In this document: positions 6,511-17,264 of the stretch, piece after piece
Layout: every line of letters starts with the position of its first letter
Numbering within the stretch: the first letter of the stretch is position 1
Assembly: GCA_022768685.1 (NCBI GenBank)
Contig: JALEPQ010000134.1
Location: forward strand, 1-38,059
DNA: 38,059 nt
Source of the DNA: Spirochaetia bacterium
GTDB lineage: Bacteria; Spirochaetota; Spirochaetia; Treponematales; Treponemataceae
Direction of reading: 5' to 3'
Program-made: the position numbers and the translations under genes
Notes under the pieces: model-generated
What the model saw: only the letters and a program-made list of their open reading frames with translations
Told to the model about the DNA's origin: nothing
Database searches by the model: none

Positions 6511-9500
6511 ATGAAGAATAAGCTTACAGGTATTTTATTTTCTTTAGTAATTTTTATAGCAATGATTTCATGTAAAGTTGGTTTAGGGGAAATTGTTGAT
6601 TTAGTTGCGCCTGAAATTACTGTAGAAGAAATGGTAGCTTATAATACTGACGGTTCTATTGCTGATACGGTCAAAGATTTTGGTACTGCAGTGTACACAA
6701 AGAAAAATGTTACTTTTTCAGGAAAGGCAACTGATAATGTTGAAGTTACAAAAGTATATGCTGAAATTAAATGGAATGATTCTGATTACACATATTTAAA
6801 AACAGCCGATATTTCTGGCGAAAAGTGGACTCTTGATATCTCCTTTGAAAAAGAAGGTGCATGCTGGTTAAAAATTGTTGCATGTGATAAGAATGAAAAT
6901 TATGGCACAAAAGCAAATAAAGTTGTGACTCTATTTGTTGATGAAACAGCTCCTAAAGCAGATGACTGGTATATAGATCGCCAGATAAATGGTATTCAAT
7001 ATAAGTTAAAATCACTTAAGGATTTAAAAAATATTCTTGAAGAAGATAAAAATCTTTCAAATCCAAGCAATAAAGATGTGGCTCAAAATGGTGATTTTTT
7101 AATCTGTGCTAGTTTTGATGATGCGGCTGGAATTAAGTCAGGAACTACAAGTATAAGCATTTATGATGAAAATGGAAATAAAGTAGTTTCTGGAATTGAG
7201 GTTGATTCAAGTTCAACTAGTGATTATGCTCCAAAATTTAAGATTGATGGAGAAATCCATAATCTGGCTAAAACTGGAAAGAATTATTATCAAGTACGTT
7301 ATTCTTCTTCAGATATTATTCCAGATTCAAATAGTGTAAAAGATATAGAAGTTTCTTTAGGCTGGTTCTTGTGGTGGCCAGAAAGTGATATGCCAAGATG
7401 TTCTATTACAGATTTAGAAGAGAATGCTTCTTCAATGAGTATTCGCACTGGAGATTCATTAAATATCACAGTATTTGATGATGATGCCTTAAAAGGTGAT
7501 ATTACTTGTAAACTTAAAGGTGATAATCCTTCAAATGATGTTACAGTAACTAAGACTATAACTTCAGATACTGAACGAGAATGTAATATTATAGTAAAAG
7601 CTCCAGATACACCTCAGACAATGACTTTGGAGATAACAGCAAAAGATAAAAATGGAAAGCCTTTGAATACCCAGTTTACGGTCTATGTTACAGATGAATT
7701 TAAACCTAGTGTTATTTTTACATCTCCAGAAAATAATCAAGTACCTGCTGTAAATGGGGATGAGGCAAATATCACATTTGAAGGAATTGCACTTGATAAA
7801 GTTGTTTGTAATTTCCTTGAAATTATTTGGGTTCCAGATTCTGTAACTATAGATGCAACTGCAAAGAAAACTCTTGCACAAAACTGGTTTAACTCAATTG
7901 ATTACTCTAAAAAAACTCCTGTTGCTGATGAAAAGGACTATGAATTTGAAGAAGGAACTGGTGACTATGCTGGTCTAAAAAAATGGTCTGCTAAATTAAA
8001 AGAATCTGAAGAGGAAGAGGGTTTTAAAAAGTATGAATTTAATTTTAATATTCCTTTACTAGAAGAAACTGGTCTAAAATCTGAAGCCAAAAAAGATAAA
8101 TATTTCTTTGCCAGAGTTATTCGCTCAAATGATATTTATAGTGAATCAGAATTAAAGCTTACAGGCGATAATCTTGTTCCAGAAATAAAAGCAATTTCCC
8201 CAGCAGGAAATATGGCCTATATTGATGGTGATTTAGATTTAGTAATTAAATTTAAGGGTGAAAAACAGAGTGGGCTTCCTATGAATATTGAAAAATATTC
8301 TTTAAAAGAAGATGGAAAACCCTTAAATGGAATTTATGATACAAAAGGAGAGTGTTATACATATACAGTTCCTAAAGCTACTTTAGATGAGTATGTTCAA
8401 AATAATAAAAATCCTAAATTCACTTATTATGTAGAAGATGTTCTTGGAAATTCAGCATATGCGGAATACCAGTTTATTATTGATACTCTTCCAATAATTC
8501 AGACTGTAACTTCTTCTGCTTCTGCAAAGTGTAAAAAAGGTGATGAAATTTACATAAACGTATCTTTCTCTAAGCCTATTACTTGTTCAGAGGATGTAAA
8601 ACTAAAGCTTAGAAATATAAAAAACGCTGGTGCTGGTAATGGTGAAAATACTACAGTTTATGCTGATTATAGTTCCGGTTCAGGTTCAACAACATTAATT
8701 TTCAAATATACAGTTAAAGAAGGAGATACTTCTACAGGTCTTGAGGTTTACAATGAAACTGGTGTTGGACCAATTAAAGGTATAGATGAATCTGTAGCTC
8801 ATTTAGCTCAACTTTCCCCAGAAAATAATCTTCAGGCAAAGCGTGCTGGTAATCCTATAACTATTGATGGTGTTACTCCAAATGTAAAAAGCATAGAAAT
8901 TTCAACTGATTCAGGTGCTGAAAATAAGAATAACAATATTTCATATTTAAAAGCTGGCCGAACTGTTACTGCCACTGTAATAACAGATAAAAAAGTTTCT
9001 GTTCAGGGATCTCCTGTTATAGATCTTTATAATGATGCCAACAACAAAAAAATAACATTAAATTGGCAAGGCATTGCTGATGAAGGAACAGGTAGTAAGC
9101 TGACATTTACAAAGAAAGTTACCAGCGATGATGAAGGTTTATATAATAAGAACTATAATTTTGTTAATTCAGATGTCATAAAAGATTCCTATGAAAACTC
9201 CATTTCTGTAGGTTCAGTTACTGCTACGGGAGAAACTTTTATAGTAGATACAACTGCCCCTGGTAAACCAAAAATAAAAAATGCAGATGGTACAGCCGAA
9301 TTAGCTTCTGGTAAATATATGTCAGATGTAACATTTAGTATTTCAACAGATGCTAATGATGCTAAAGGTGTAGCTGAAACTTCTATAAGCAAAATAGAAT
9401 ATTCACTTACAGGAGGAAGTACTTGGGAAATAAATCCTTATAAGTCTCCAGTTACAGTTTCTTCTGATGCTAACCTTGTAGCGCGTGTAACAGATTATGC

Positions 9501-11958
9501 TGGTAATATTTCTGTATATTCTGATGTTGTAAATCTTGAAATTACAAATAAATTCCCAACATTTACGGTGGAATGTACAAACTCAGATGGTAACTATAAA
9601 GCAGGTGATACAATTACATTTAGAGTTTACTTTAAAAGAGAAGTAAATATTGATTCTAACTCAACTGCATCAATTTCTCTTTCAAAAAATGCTGATGCTG
9701 AAACAATTACATCTGGAGCAAAGGCTACAATTACAGCTACATCTAAAGGAAAAAATAGTGTAACTAGTGCAGATTTTACTTATGTAGTTCAAAAAGCAGA
9801 TGAATTTACACTAAAAATTGGAAGAAATGATTTAGCTCTTTCAGGTATTACAGATTTATACGGCTTTACTCAAGCTGGAGCAAAACTCACTGCCGACTTT
9901 TCAAGAGAAGCCGACTATTCAAGAGAAAATGTAAGATGTGATGGTGTTCCTCCAACAATTACAAGAATGGAGCCAAAAGGAGATAAAACAACACAGAATG
10001 GTTTAAATGCCTATTCAGAGGCAAAACAGATTGTTCTTACATTCAGTGAACCAGTTACTGCAGTTAGTGGAAATATCTATTTACGCCAAACCGCAGGTTG
10101 GGCTATTCCACCAATGCTTACTGCAGATGAATTTAATACAGTATTAAGTGCAGTAAATAGTGCAACTATTGATACAAGTAAAACAAATACACTAACAGGT
10201 TCACAAGTTCTTTATATGGATGGACTTGAAGATGCTGAAAACTTGTATAACTCATTGGTAGGTGCAGCACATGACCGTTACCATGGTACAGCACAGTATG
10301 TTGGTCCATATAAAAAGATGACAAATGGAATTAAAGATAACGGAGATCCAGATTTAGATCCTAAATATGTTCTTGATTTTGGAGTAGATATTTGGGACTC
10401 TGCAAAATCTACAAAGAAAAACTTTGGTAAGACTTTTGAACCAAATTACAGAAAGAAAAGTGCCTCTGGTAATTATATTGGTGAAAATGCATACAATACC
10501 TATCACCATAAATATTATGCTGGTTGGGTAAATGTTCTTACTGGTTCTGACATTAATCCTCATGAAATAACAACAGATACTATTAGATATGTCCTTGAAC
10601 AGGCTCACTATCATGAACGTTACATGGCTGTAAATTCATCGTACGTAACAATTTCTGATGATAGTACAACAGTAACCTTGAATTTCCCTAATGATATTTT
10701 TGGAAACACTAATTTGCCTGCAGGTCGTGAATGGGAACTTGTTATTGAAGAAGGAACCTTCATGGATGCCAGTGGAAATAAGTTTGGTTATGATTATTCT
10801 GGAGATACTTTGCAGAAAACAACTGGCGATATTGTTCAAATAGCAAACAAAGGAACTACTGAAGGTAAATGGAAAAGAAAAAGAGACACTGCAGATAAAC
10901 CGTTAGTTCTTATTCAAGATGGAAACAATGTAGCATTTATGTCTGCTGGTGTTGCAACACCTGTAATTCGTGTAGACAGATATAGTTATGGATTAGGAAT
11001 TTTCCAGCCTAAAGATATTAGTGACGGAAAATTTGTATCTGAAATGATAAATTCTATCTCTACGGAAACAACTAAGGTTACAAGTCTTGATTCGTATTTA
11101 CAGACAGGAAGCACAGCTCCTACTGCAAAAGTTGCTGTAAAGATTGACTGTGAAACTAAAAATGCAACTATTAAATATGCTAGAAAGACAGCTGAAACAA
11201 ATACTTGTGTGGATAAAGAAACTCAACCTGAAAGAACAAATGGTAGTTCCGTAGTAACAAAATCTTCTTCAATACAGCTTGATGTTCCTACAAGTAACAC
11301 AGATGCATCTGATAATGACCACAAAGGAGAAGGTAATTCAAATGGAGCAACTAGGGCCATTTTCCTGGGAGGAAACGGAGATTATACAAAGGCCTATAGA
11401 GAATATATCTATGCTGATGCGACTGTGGGTGAAATTTCTTCTGCCCCAGCTAAAGAGGGAATTTTCCAAACTGTTGTTTGTATAAATCATCCACTACATA
11501 ATAAAGCTTATAGTAGAACTTCAGATGATGTATATACTTTTGGTGCAGGACAGCAGGTCGTAAATATTCATGGATATACTACAAAGTCAATTACTCCTTA
11601 TCCATTAAGAGACCAGCTAGTAGCGTCTGCTTATATGAGACAAACATATCAATCTCCATCACCAAATAATTTTAACTATTACTGGATTAGTTATGAAACC
11701 TTAACGGATGCAACATTCTCAATGTATGTATATGGTCAAAATGCTTATTGGGGCTACCATAACTATGGTACTTATAACTCACTTAACTGGGGAGATTGGT
11801 CAAAGGATTACGGAGTATTTAAGGCTGGAGAATATACATTGTGTACAGGAATGGAAAGCTATGTTTCAACTTGGTATGATTCTGATAAAAAATATAATAG
11901 TGCCGGGGAAGAAACTAATAGGAATTCAAAAAAATTAAGTGAATGGAGAAAGGACTAA
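6511..11958 (+). CDS. Giant Ig-like repeat lipoprotein 1
   Basis: This 1815-residue protein has a lipoprotein signal peptide (lipid Cys at residue 21, ...AMISC), then KVGLGEIVDLVAPEI, the signature shared with the two following genes. Beta-sandwich modules follow: N-terminal Ig-like domains, a FLWWPESDMP motif near residue 286, several ...KAGDTI...-type adhesin repeats (about 672-910 and 1023-1143), an OmpL47-like repeat (about 913-1010, EYSLTGGSTWE), an SbsA/Big_5-like domain (1147-1440) interrupted by a ~200-residue His/Tyr-rich insert, a chitobiase-C-like segment (about 1480-1590) and a C-terminal domain shared with gene 2. The start at M6 of the track ORF is set by GGAG. Expected in the outer membrane or periplasm, possibly surface exposed. 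No enzyme motif is seen. It is translationally close to gene 2 (3-nt gap). Confidence 0.88.
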   Translation: MKNKLTGILFSLVIFIAMISCKVGLGEIVDLVAPEITVEEMVAYNTDGSIADTVKDFGTAVYTKKNVTFSGKATDNVEVTKVYAEIKWNDSDYTYLKTADISGEKWTLDISFEKEGACWLKIVACDKNENYGTKANKVVTLFVDETAPKADDWYIDRQINGIQYKLKSLKDLKNILEEDKNLSNPSNKDVAQNGDFLICASFDDAAGIKSGTTSISIYDENGNKVVSGIEVDSSSTSDYAPKFKIDGEIHNLAKTGKNYYQVRYSSSDIIPDSNSVKDIEVSLGWFLWWPESDMPRCSITDLEENASSMSIRTGDSLNITVFDDDALKGDITCKLKGDNPSNDVTVTKTITSDTERECNIIVKAPDTPQTMTLEITAKDKNGKPLNTQFTVYVTDEFKPSVIFTSPENNQVPAVNGDEANITFEGIALDKVVCNFLEIIWVPDSVTIDATAKKTLAQNWFNSIDYSKKTPVADEKDYEFEEGTGDYAGLKKWSAKLKESEEEEGFKKYEFNFNIPLLEETGLKSEAKKDKYFFARVIRSNDIYSESELKLTGDNLVPEIKAISPAGNMAYIDGDLDLVIKFKGEKQSGLPMNIEKYSLKEDGKPLNGIYDTKGECYTYTVPKATLDEYVQNNKNPKFTYYVEDVLGNSAYAEYQFIIDTLPIIQTVTSSASAKCKKGDEIYINVSFSKPITCSEDVKLKLRNIKNAGAGNGENTTVYADYSSGSGSTTLIFKYTVKEGDTSTGLEVYNETGVGPIKGIDESVAHLAQLSPENNLQAKRAGNPITIDGVTPNVKSIEISTDSGAENKNNNISYLKAGRTVTATVITDKKVSVQGSPVIDLYNDANNKKITLNWQGIADEGTGSKLTFTKKVTSDDEGLYNKNYNFVNSDVIKDSYENSISVGSVTATGETFIVDTTAPGKPKIKNADGTAELASGKYMSDVTFSISTDANDAKGVAETSISKIEYSLTGGSTWEINPYKSPVTVSSDANLVARVTDYAGNISVYSDVVNLEITNKFPTFTVECTNSDGNYKAGDTITFRVYFKREVNIDSNSTASISLSKNADAETITSGAKATITATSKGKNSVTSADFTYVVQKADEFTLKIGRNDLALSGITDLYGFTQAGAKLTADFSREADYSRENVRCDGVPPTITRMEPKGDKTTQNGLNAYSEAKQIVLTFSEPVTAVSGNIYLRQTAGWAIPPMLTADEFNTVLSAVNSATIDTSKTNTLTGSQVLYMDGLEDAENLYNSLVGAAHDRYHGTAQYVGPYKKMTNGIKDNGDPDLDPKYVLDFGVDIWDSAKSTKKNFGKTFEPNYRKKSASGNYIGENAYNTYHHKYYAGWVNVLTGSDINPHEITTDTIRYVLEQAHYHERYMAVNSSYVTISDDSTTVTLNFPNDIFGNTNLPAGREWELVIEEGTFMDASGNKFGYDYSGDTLQKTTGDIVQIANKGTTEGKWKRKRDTADKPLVLIQDGNNVAFMSAGVATPVIRVDRYSYGLGIFQPKDISDGKFVSEMINSISTETTKVTSLDSYLQTGSTAPTAKVAVKIDCETKNATIKYARKTAETNTCVDKETQPERTNGSSVVTKSSSIQLDVPTSNTDASDNDHKGEGNSNGATRAIFLGGNGDYTKAYREYIYADATVGEISSAPAKEGIFQTVVCINHPLHNKAYSRTSDDVYTFGAGQQVVNIHGYTTKSITPYPLRDQLVASAYMRQTYQSPSPNNFNYYWISYETLTDATFSMYVYGQNAYWGYHNYGTYNSLNWGDWSKDYGVFKAGEYTLCTGMESYVSTWYDSDKKYNSAGEETNRNSKKLSEWRKD

Positions 11959-11961
11959 GTT

Positions 11962-14900
11962 ATGAATAAGATAATAAAAAATAAATTAATATATGTATCA
12001 ACTTTTTTAATCAGTTTTCTTCTTTTTTCTTCTTGTATTGTAGGTCTTGGGCCTGCAATTGACCTTATGGCACCAGAAGTAACACTTGATTCTCATAGTA
12101 ATAATGACTCTGTACCTGAATCTTTTGTGTTATATGGAACCGCTACAGATAATGAGGCTGTTTCAAAAATAACAATCAGCTTTGAAGATGCTGAAATGTA
12201 TTACCAGATTGTACCGGGTGAATCAACCTGGCAGAAAAAAAATCAAAAAACTGGTGATTGGAAGGCCATTCAAAATGATTCAAATAACTATTGTAAACAG
12301 GTTAATGGAACATGGAACTGGTCTGTAACAATTGATACAGATGATAAAACTTCTGCAAAAACAGATTCTACCTTTACTTTTACTATCATTGTTTATGATA
12401 AGCTTGGAAACTCAACTAAAAAATCTAAGGTGGACTGTTCTGTAGTTCTTGATACTTCAAATCCTAGTGTAAGTATTTATAAGCCAGAGCTTTTTGAAGG
12501 TACATATGAAAGTATAGTTGCTTCAACATCAGGCTATGAAACAAAAGATGGAAATGTTATTAGTCGTCTTTTAAATGGAGATATTACTTTTTCTGGAAGA
12601 ATCAGTAATTCAGTTTCTTTCAAAGGTATGAAAATTGAATTTGATAACGGAAAACTTAAATCTGGTATAAATAAAACAACAGGATTATCTGCAGTAACTT
12701 CTATTGAAGATATTTTAAATCTTGGAACAGAATCAAGTTTAGGAGATTCAACCGCCCCTACAGTTTATTATTCAAAATTAATTGAAAAGTCAGATTTAAA
12801 AGAATGGACTCTTACAGTTTCTCCAGAAGAATGGGCAACTTCAGAAAGTGGAATTGCTAACGGATTAAATACTGGAAAACACATTATTCGTGTAGTAACT
12901 ACAGCCTTAAGTTCTTCTGGTTCCTGGGAAAGAAAAGTTGTTGGATACTTTTTGTGGTATCCAGAAGCAGATGTGCCTTGGCTTACAGTTTCTGTTGGTG
13001 ATGTGTCTTTTACAGATTCTGAATCTGTTGGGACAGAATGCTATCCGGGTTCAAATATTTCTGGAATTGCTCAAGATGATGATGAAATTCAAAGCTTTGT
13101 AACAAGAGTATATAAATTGTCAGGAAGTAGTACATTTACTTTATATTCTGCAACTGATTATCAAAATCCTGTTACTCATACAATTTCTGTTGATAGTCCA
13201 AAATATGCTGCCTGGACTATGAAAGTTCCAACTGAAACAGGTGTTTATAAGCTTGAAATGGAATTAAAAGATAAAACAGGAAATTCAGTTATTGAAGAAC
13301 GATATTTTAAATCTTCTGATGTAGGTGCTCCTAACATTACTATAACAAGTCCTGTAAATGATACTTATGCAATTACAAATGCAGAGGGAAATATAGCTTT
13401 TAAAGCTTCTGCGGTAGATAATACTAAATTGGAAAGCTTTGCTTTTGTATGGCTTAATCCTAAAAACAGTTCTGATCCAAATAATAAGATTAAATATCTT
13501 ACAGGAACAGATGCTAACTGGGCAGAAGCAACTGAAGATGGTTGGTCTGATACGGCTGGGAATAAAATTTTTAAAATTGAATTGAATGACGATGGAAGAA
13601 CTGCATACCTAGATAAGACTTACAATCTTTATGAGAATTTTGGAATAGATGGTGAAGAGGTACTTCTTGGAACACAAGATTTTATATTCCGTGCTTCTGA
13701 TGGAGTTAACACTTGTGTAACAACATTAACTTTATCTGGAGATTCTCTTACACCAGAAGTAAGTTTTAATAATATATCTTTTGGTTCTTCTACGCCACAA
13801 TCATTAGAAAACAATATTCCGTCTTTTGAAAAATCTGTAACTAGTGAAAAAGCTACAATTACAGGAACCTGGAGCGATAAGTTTACTCCAAACTTAAATA
13901 ACTTAGAAAAAATTAAGATATTTACCGTAAATTGGGGTGGTTCTGATTATGATTTAGAAAAAGACAACATAAAAGCAGATGGTACCTGGGAAGTAAAAAT
14001 TAAAGCTCCAGCAGGTGGTGGAACTATTACTGCAAAAATACAAGATTATGCAGGAAATTCTAAAACTGTACAGGCTGCTGTAAATATTGAAACTGCTGAT
14101 TTATCACTTTCAAGAATTGGTTGTGAAAATGATGATGGTGCCTATAAAGCAGGTAGTGAAATTATTGTTACATTAAATTTCTCTAAAAATACTGATGTAG
14201 AATTAGGTTCAGAATTAAAACTTCCTTATCTTGTATTAAATAATGGTGGAAAAGCTGTATACATTAATGAAACAGCTTCTCAAATTATAACAACAGGAAG
14301 TGGTTCTACTATTCATAGATATAAATATATTGTTTCTGAAAGTGATAGAGATGTTGAAAATCTTGGAGTTTCTGGAATTGTATTAAATGGGGCAGTATGG
14401 AAAGATTCAAAAGTAGAAAATGAATTTACTTTCTTTAAAGAAACTTCTAATGCTGATGGTTCTAGAGACATAAATCTTCAAGATGGAAATAGCCTGGAAA
14501 AAACTAGAGCTATAAAAATAGATAATACAAAACCAGCTGTTAGTTCAATAAATGTGCTTTCTTCTGGTTCTTCAGGAAATTATTATAAGGAAGGAGATTC
14601 TATTCTTCTTTTGTTGAATTTTACTGAAAATGTAACTGTTACAAACTATTCTAGTTTGAGCTTAAACTTTGCTCATGGTAAAAGTTCAGATTTAAACAGT
14701 GCTACACTATCTGGTTCAAATGGTATTATTTTTACTCATAAAGTAGAAGCTGGTGAAAATACATCACAATTTAAATTAAATGATTCATCACCATTTATAA
14801 ACACTGGAGTTATTGTAACAGATTCTGCTGGTAATGATTTAGCTTGGGATAGTATAACTACAGGCAATATTACTATTACAAATTTTGACAAAGTAATAAT

Positions 14901-17106
14901 TGATACAACACCACCGTTTGCTCCAAAATTTATGAATGCGGATGGAACAACAACTTGGAATCCTTCAAGCATTATTCTTGATAATGAAGGAACAAGTTTT
15001 ACTTTGCAAAAACAAAATGATGATGTTAATTCTATGGAATATTCTGTAGACAATGGTACTACATGGGTAACCTATAGTGGCAAAGTTGATTTAAAAAATA
15101 ATGGTTCATACACTGTTATTGCGCGTGCAACAGATAATGCGGGTAATGTTTCTGTTAAAAGTTCACCAGATATTACCTTTACAATAGATAAAGGTGAATT
15201 ACTGTCAAAAATTACAGCAGATACTTCTAGTGGTTCCTACGGAGTTGGAAAAACTATTACAGGACGAATTGAATTCCGCAAAGCAGTAACCATACCTAAA
15301 GGTGCAAAAGTTACTCTTAATATTGCAAATAGCAATGAGAAAATTAATAAACGAGACTGTGATATAACAGAATGTATAGATTCATCAAAAAATAGTACTA
15401 AATTTACATTTGCATATACTGTAGTTGAAGGTGATGCTATTGACGAACTTGATGTTATAGAATTGGCATTGGGAAATGTAACAGTTGATGGAAAAACAGT
15501 TGATATAAATAATCCTGATGAAAGTAGTGAAAAACGCTTTAAGAAAAATAGAACTATCAAAATTGATGGAATTGCGCCAAAAATTTCAGGTACTCCTTCT
15601 ATTAGTGGAACAACAATGACTATTGAATTTGACAGTGCTGTTTCTAAAGGTTCTGGAAGTATAGAAATTGAATATGTTAATGAAAATTCTGACAACGGCC
15701 AAAAATTCCATGTTCCAGCTGTGCTTACTGCCAGTGAATATTCGGAACTTAAAGCAATTTTTGCAGCTCAAAACCCTGCTGTTACACTTTCTATGTATTA
15801 CGAACAAGGAACAAACGGTGCAAAAGTAAGTGGAAATACTTTAGTAAATGATACTTCGACTAAGTATACACTTAAAATTAATAAAACAGACAGTGGTGTA
15901 GAAAGTATTAGTGATACTGATTCAAATCTAGTAAAGGCTTTTATAACTGCAAATAAACATAAGGTAACTGTACCTGTTATTGCTGATGAAGTAACATTAA
16001 GTGCTGATAATAAGTCTATAAAAGTAGAGTTAAGTTCTACTTATGCGCTCCCAGTAAAAGGTGCTAATTATTCAGTAACTATTCCTGCTGGTTTTGTATC
16101 TGATGATGTAAATAATCCAAATGCTACTGTAACAGAAAAAGTACAAGCTCCTGGAGTTGAAAAACCAGAAATCAGAATTTATAAGCCAAGTTATTCAATA
16201 ACTAATCCTGGTAATACAACAGGTGCTACTGTAAGTATGACAGATGTTCAGACTGCAACAATGTTTATAACTTGTAGAACACCTGGTGCTACCATTAATT
16301 ATGGTAAAACATCTGATTCTAATGCTGCAACAGTTGCATATAATTCTAATTCAACAACAGCACGAAAAGAAGTACTTGTTCACAGTAATCCAATTAATGT
16401 AAGTACAACAAAAACAGGTGACGTAACAATTCCAACTGTAAAATCATCAAATTATACTTCAAATACTGCAGTTGATTTAGGAAGTGATGATAGCTTGAAA
16501 GTTAATTCATTTACTGGTGCACAAGGATTGAAGATAGCAATTACTGCACAAGCTAATAAAGATGGAATAGATTCTGACTTAAGCTATGAATATGCAACAA
16601 GAACCGTAGTTAAATTTAATTTGCAACATCATCGTGATGCAATAGGTAATACTACTGCTAAGAATTCCCTAACATTTAAAGATTTACGTGTTTGGCTTAC
16701 AGGTGGAGACAGTACATCTGGTCCAAATGCTTCTTCAAGTTTTCCTCTGGCATGGTCTGACAGTTCAAAGTTTAAATTAATGGAAGGTAAGCATACGGGT
16801 TCAACTACTGATGATAAGGAAAGTATGTATGGTAAGTGGTGGTGGGTTTCTTGGGATATTACTTCTACAACCTATATTGGCTTTGTTATAGGAGATGTTC
16901 CTTCTGATGCAAATACAAACGGTCCAACTTTCTGGTATTTAGGAGACTATCATTGGACTTTAATCAAAGAAGATTATCCACTGTATCCAGGAGAATGTCT
17001 GTTTATGGAAGCAAAAGATGAAACTGGTAGTGATGGTAAAAGTGTAAGTATTCCTTATGGTGCCCAGTTTAGTTTTAATCAAACAAAAGTTGTTTCTAGA
17101 GAATAA
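11962..17106 (+). CDS. Giant Ig-like repeat lipoprotein 2
   Basis: The 1714-residue product has a signal peptide with lipid Cys25 (...LFSSC) followed by IVGLGPAIDLMAPEV, matching its neighbours. Its layout repeats gene 1 in order: Ig-like domains, FLWYPEADVP near residue 330, adhesin-type repeats beginning YKAGSEI (~723) and YKEGDSI (~873), an OmpL47-like repeat (~983-1073, EYSVDNGTTW), another repeat (~1089), a Big_5-like domain (~1200-1393, ending NYSVTIPAGF), a chitobiase-C-like segment (~1401-1553, ITCRTPGATINY) and a Trp/Tyr-rich C-terminal domain. AAGGA inside the last codons of gene 1 serves as ribosome binding site, so the two form an operon. The strong terminator just downstream ends it. 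Probable role: large surface or periplasmic adhesin or scaffold (inference). Confidence 0.88.
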   Translation: MNKIIKNKLIYVSTFLISFLLFSSCIVGLGPAIDLMAPEVTLDSHSNNDSVPESFVLYGTATDNEAVSKITISFEDAEMYYQIVPGESTWQKKNQKTGDWKAIQNDSNNYCKQVNGTWNWSVTIDTDDKTSAKTDSTFTFTIIVYDKLGNSTKKSKVDCSVVLDTSNPSVSIYKPELFEGTYESIVASTSGYETKDGNVISRLLNGDITFSGRISNSVSFKGMKIEFDNGKLKSGINKTTGLSAVTSIEDILNLGTESSLGDSTAPTVYYSKLIEKSDLKEWTLTVSPEEWATSESGIANGLNTGKHIIRVVTTALSSSGSWERKVVGYFLWYPEADVPWLTVSVGDVSFTDSESVGTECYPGSNISGIAQDDDEIQSFVTRVYKLSGSSTFTLYSATDYQNPVTHTISVDSPKYAAWTMKVPTETGVYKLEMELKDKTGNSVIEERYFKSSDVGAPNITITSPVNDTYAITNAEGNIAFKASAVDNTKLESFAFVWLNPKNSSDPNNKIKYLTGTDANWAEATEDGWSDTAGNKIFKIELNDDGRTAYLDKTYNLYENFGIDGEEVLLGTQDFIFRASDGVNTCVTTLTLSGDSLTPEVSFNNISFGSSTPQSLENNIPSFEKSVTSEKATITGTWSDKFTPNLNNLEKIKIFTVNWGGSDYDLEKDNIKADGTWEVKIKAPAGGGTITAKIQDYAGNSKTVQAAVNIETADLSLSRIGCENDDGAYKAGSEIIVTLNFSKNTDVELGSELKLPYLVLNNGGKAVYINETASQIITTGSGSTIHRYKYIVSESDRDVENLGVSGIVLNGAVWKDSKVENEFTFFKETSNADGSRDINLQDGNSLEKTRAIKIDNTKPAVSSINVLSSGSSGNYYKEGDSILLLLNFTENVTVTNYSSLSLNFAHGKSSDLNSATLSGSNGIIFTHKVEAGENTSQFKLNDSSPFINTGVIVTDSAGNDLAWDSITTGNITITNFDKVIIDTTPPFAPKFMNADGTTTWNPSSIILDNEGTSFTLQKQNDDVNSMEYSVDNGTTWVTYSGKVDLKNNGSYTVIARATDNAGNVSVKSSPDITFTIDKGELLSKITADTSSGSYGVGKTITGRIEFRKAVTIPKGAKVTLNIANSNEKINKRDCDITECIDSSKNSTKFTFAYTVVEGDAIDELDVIELALGNVTVDGKTVDINNPDESSEKRFKKNRTIKIDGIAPKISGTPSISGTTMTIEFDSAVSKGSGSIEIEYVNENSDNGQKFHVPAVLTASEYSELKAIFAAQNPAVTLSMYYEQGTNGAKVSGNTLVNDTSTKYTLKINKTDSGVESISDTDSNLVKAFITANKHKVTVPVIADEVTLSADNKSIKVELSSTYALPVKGANYSVTIPAGFVSDDVNNPNATVTEKVQAPGVEKPEIRIYKPSYSITNPGNTTGATVSMTDVQTATMFITCRTPGATINYGKTSDSNAATVAYNSNSTTARKEVLVHSNPINVSTTKTGDVTIPTVKSSNYTSNTAVDLGSDDSLKVNSFTGAQGLKIAITAQANKDGIDSDLSYEYATRTVVKFNLQHHRDAIGNTTAKNSLTFKDLRVWLTGGDSTSGPNASSSFPLAWSDSSKFKLMEGKHTGSTTDDKESMYGKWWWVSWDITSTTYIGFVIGDVPSDANTNGPTFWYLGDYHWTLIKEDYPLYPGECLFMEAKDETGSDGKSVSIPYGAQFSFNQTKVVSRE

Positions 17107-17131
17107 AATTATAAAAACATAAAATTAACTT

Positions 17132-17170
17132 AAAATCCCCCAAAAGTTTTTTTTTGGGGGATTTTTCTTT
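17132..17170 (+). terminator. Strong rho-independent terminator after giant gene 2
   Basis: AAAATCCCCCAAAA (17132-17145) pairs perfectly over 14 bp with TTTTGGGGGATTTT (17152-17165), with a 6-nt loop and a T-rich tail TTTTTCTTTT. It begins 25 bp after the stop codon and separates gene 2 from gene 3. Confidence 0.9.
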
Positions 17171-17183
17171 TATTTTATTCCCT

Positions 17184-17264
17184 ATGGAGCTAGATTCTCT
17201 TTTAGAGCAGATAAAAAAATCACACGTTAAAAATTATTCTAAACTTTCCAAAGATCCTCTGTGA
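17184..17264 (+). other. Short 26-codon ORF, possible gene remnant
   Basis: ATG at 17184 opens MELDSLLEQIKKSH... and ends at a TGA made by the first bases of the palindromic element that begins at 17259. The composition looks like an ordinary helical protein N-terminus. No Shine-Dalgarno is seen and it follows a terminator. It may be the front of a gene cut by insertion of the palindrome, or chance. Confidence 0.2.

Noticed and set aside
9189-9392. Antisense ORFs within the giant genes
   Set aside because: The AT-rich repetitive coding sequence gives many such shadow ORFs, and none has a start signal or recognisable product.
11279-11938. Two alternate-frame ORFs inside giant gene 1, possible programmed frameshift products
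   Set aside because: The main frame is open throughout and its paralogue supports it. The extra ORFs have no ribosome binding site or slippery site that I can see.
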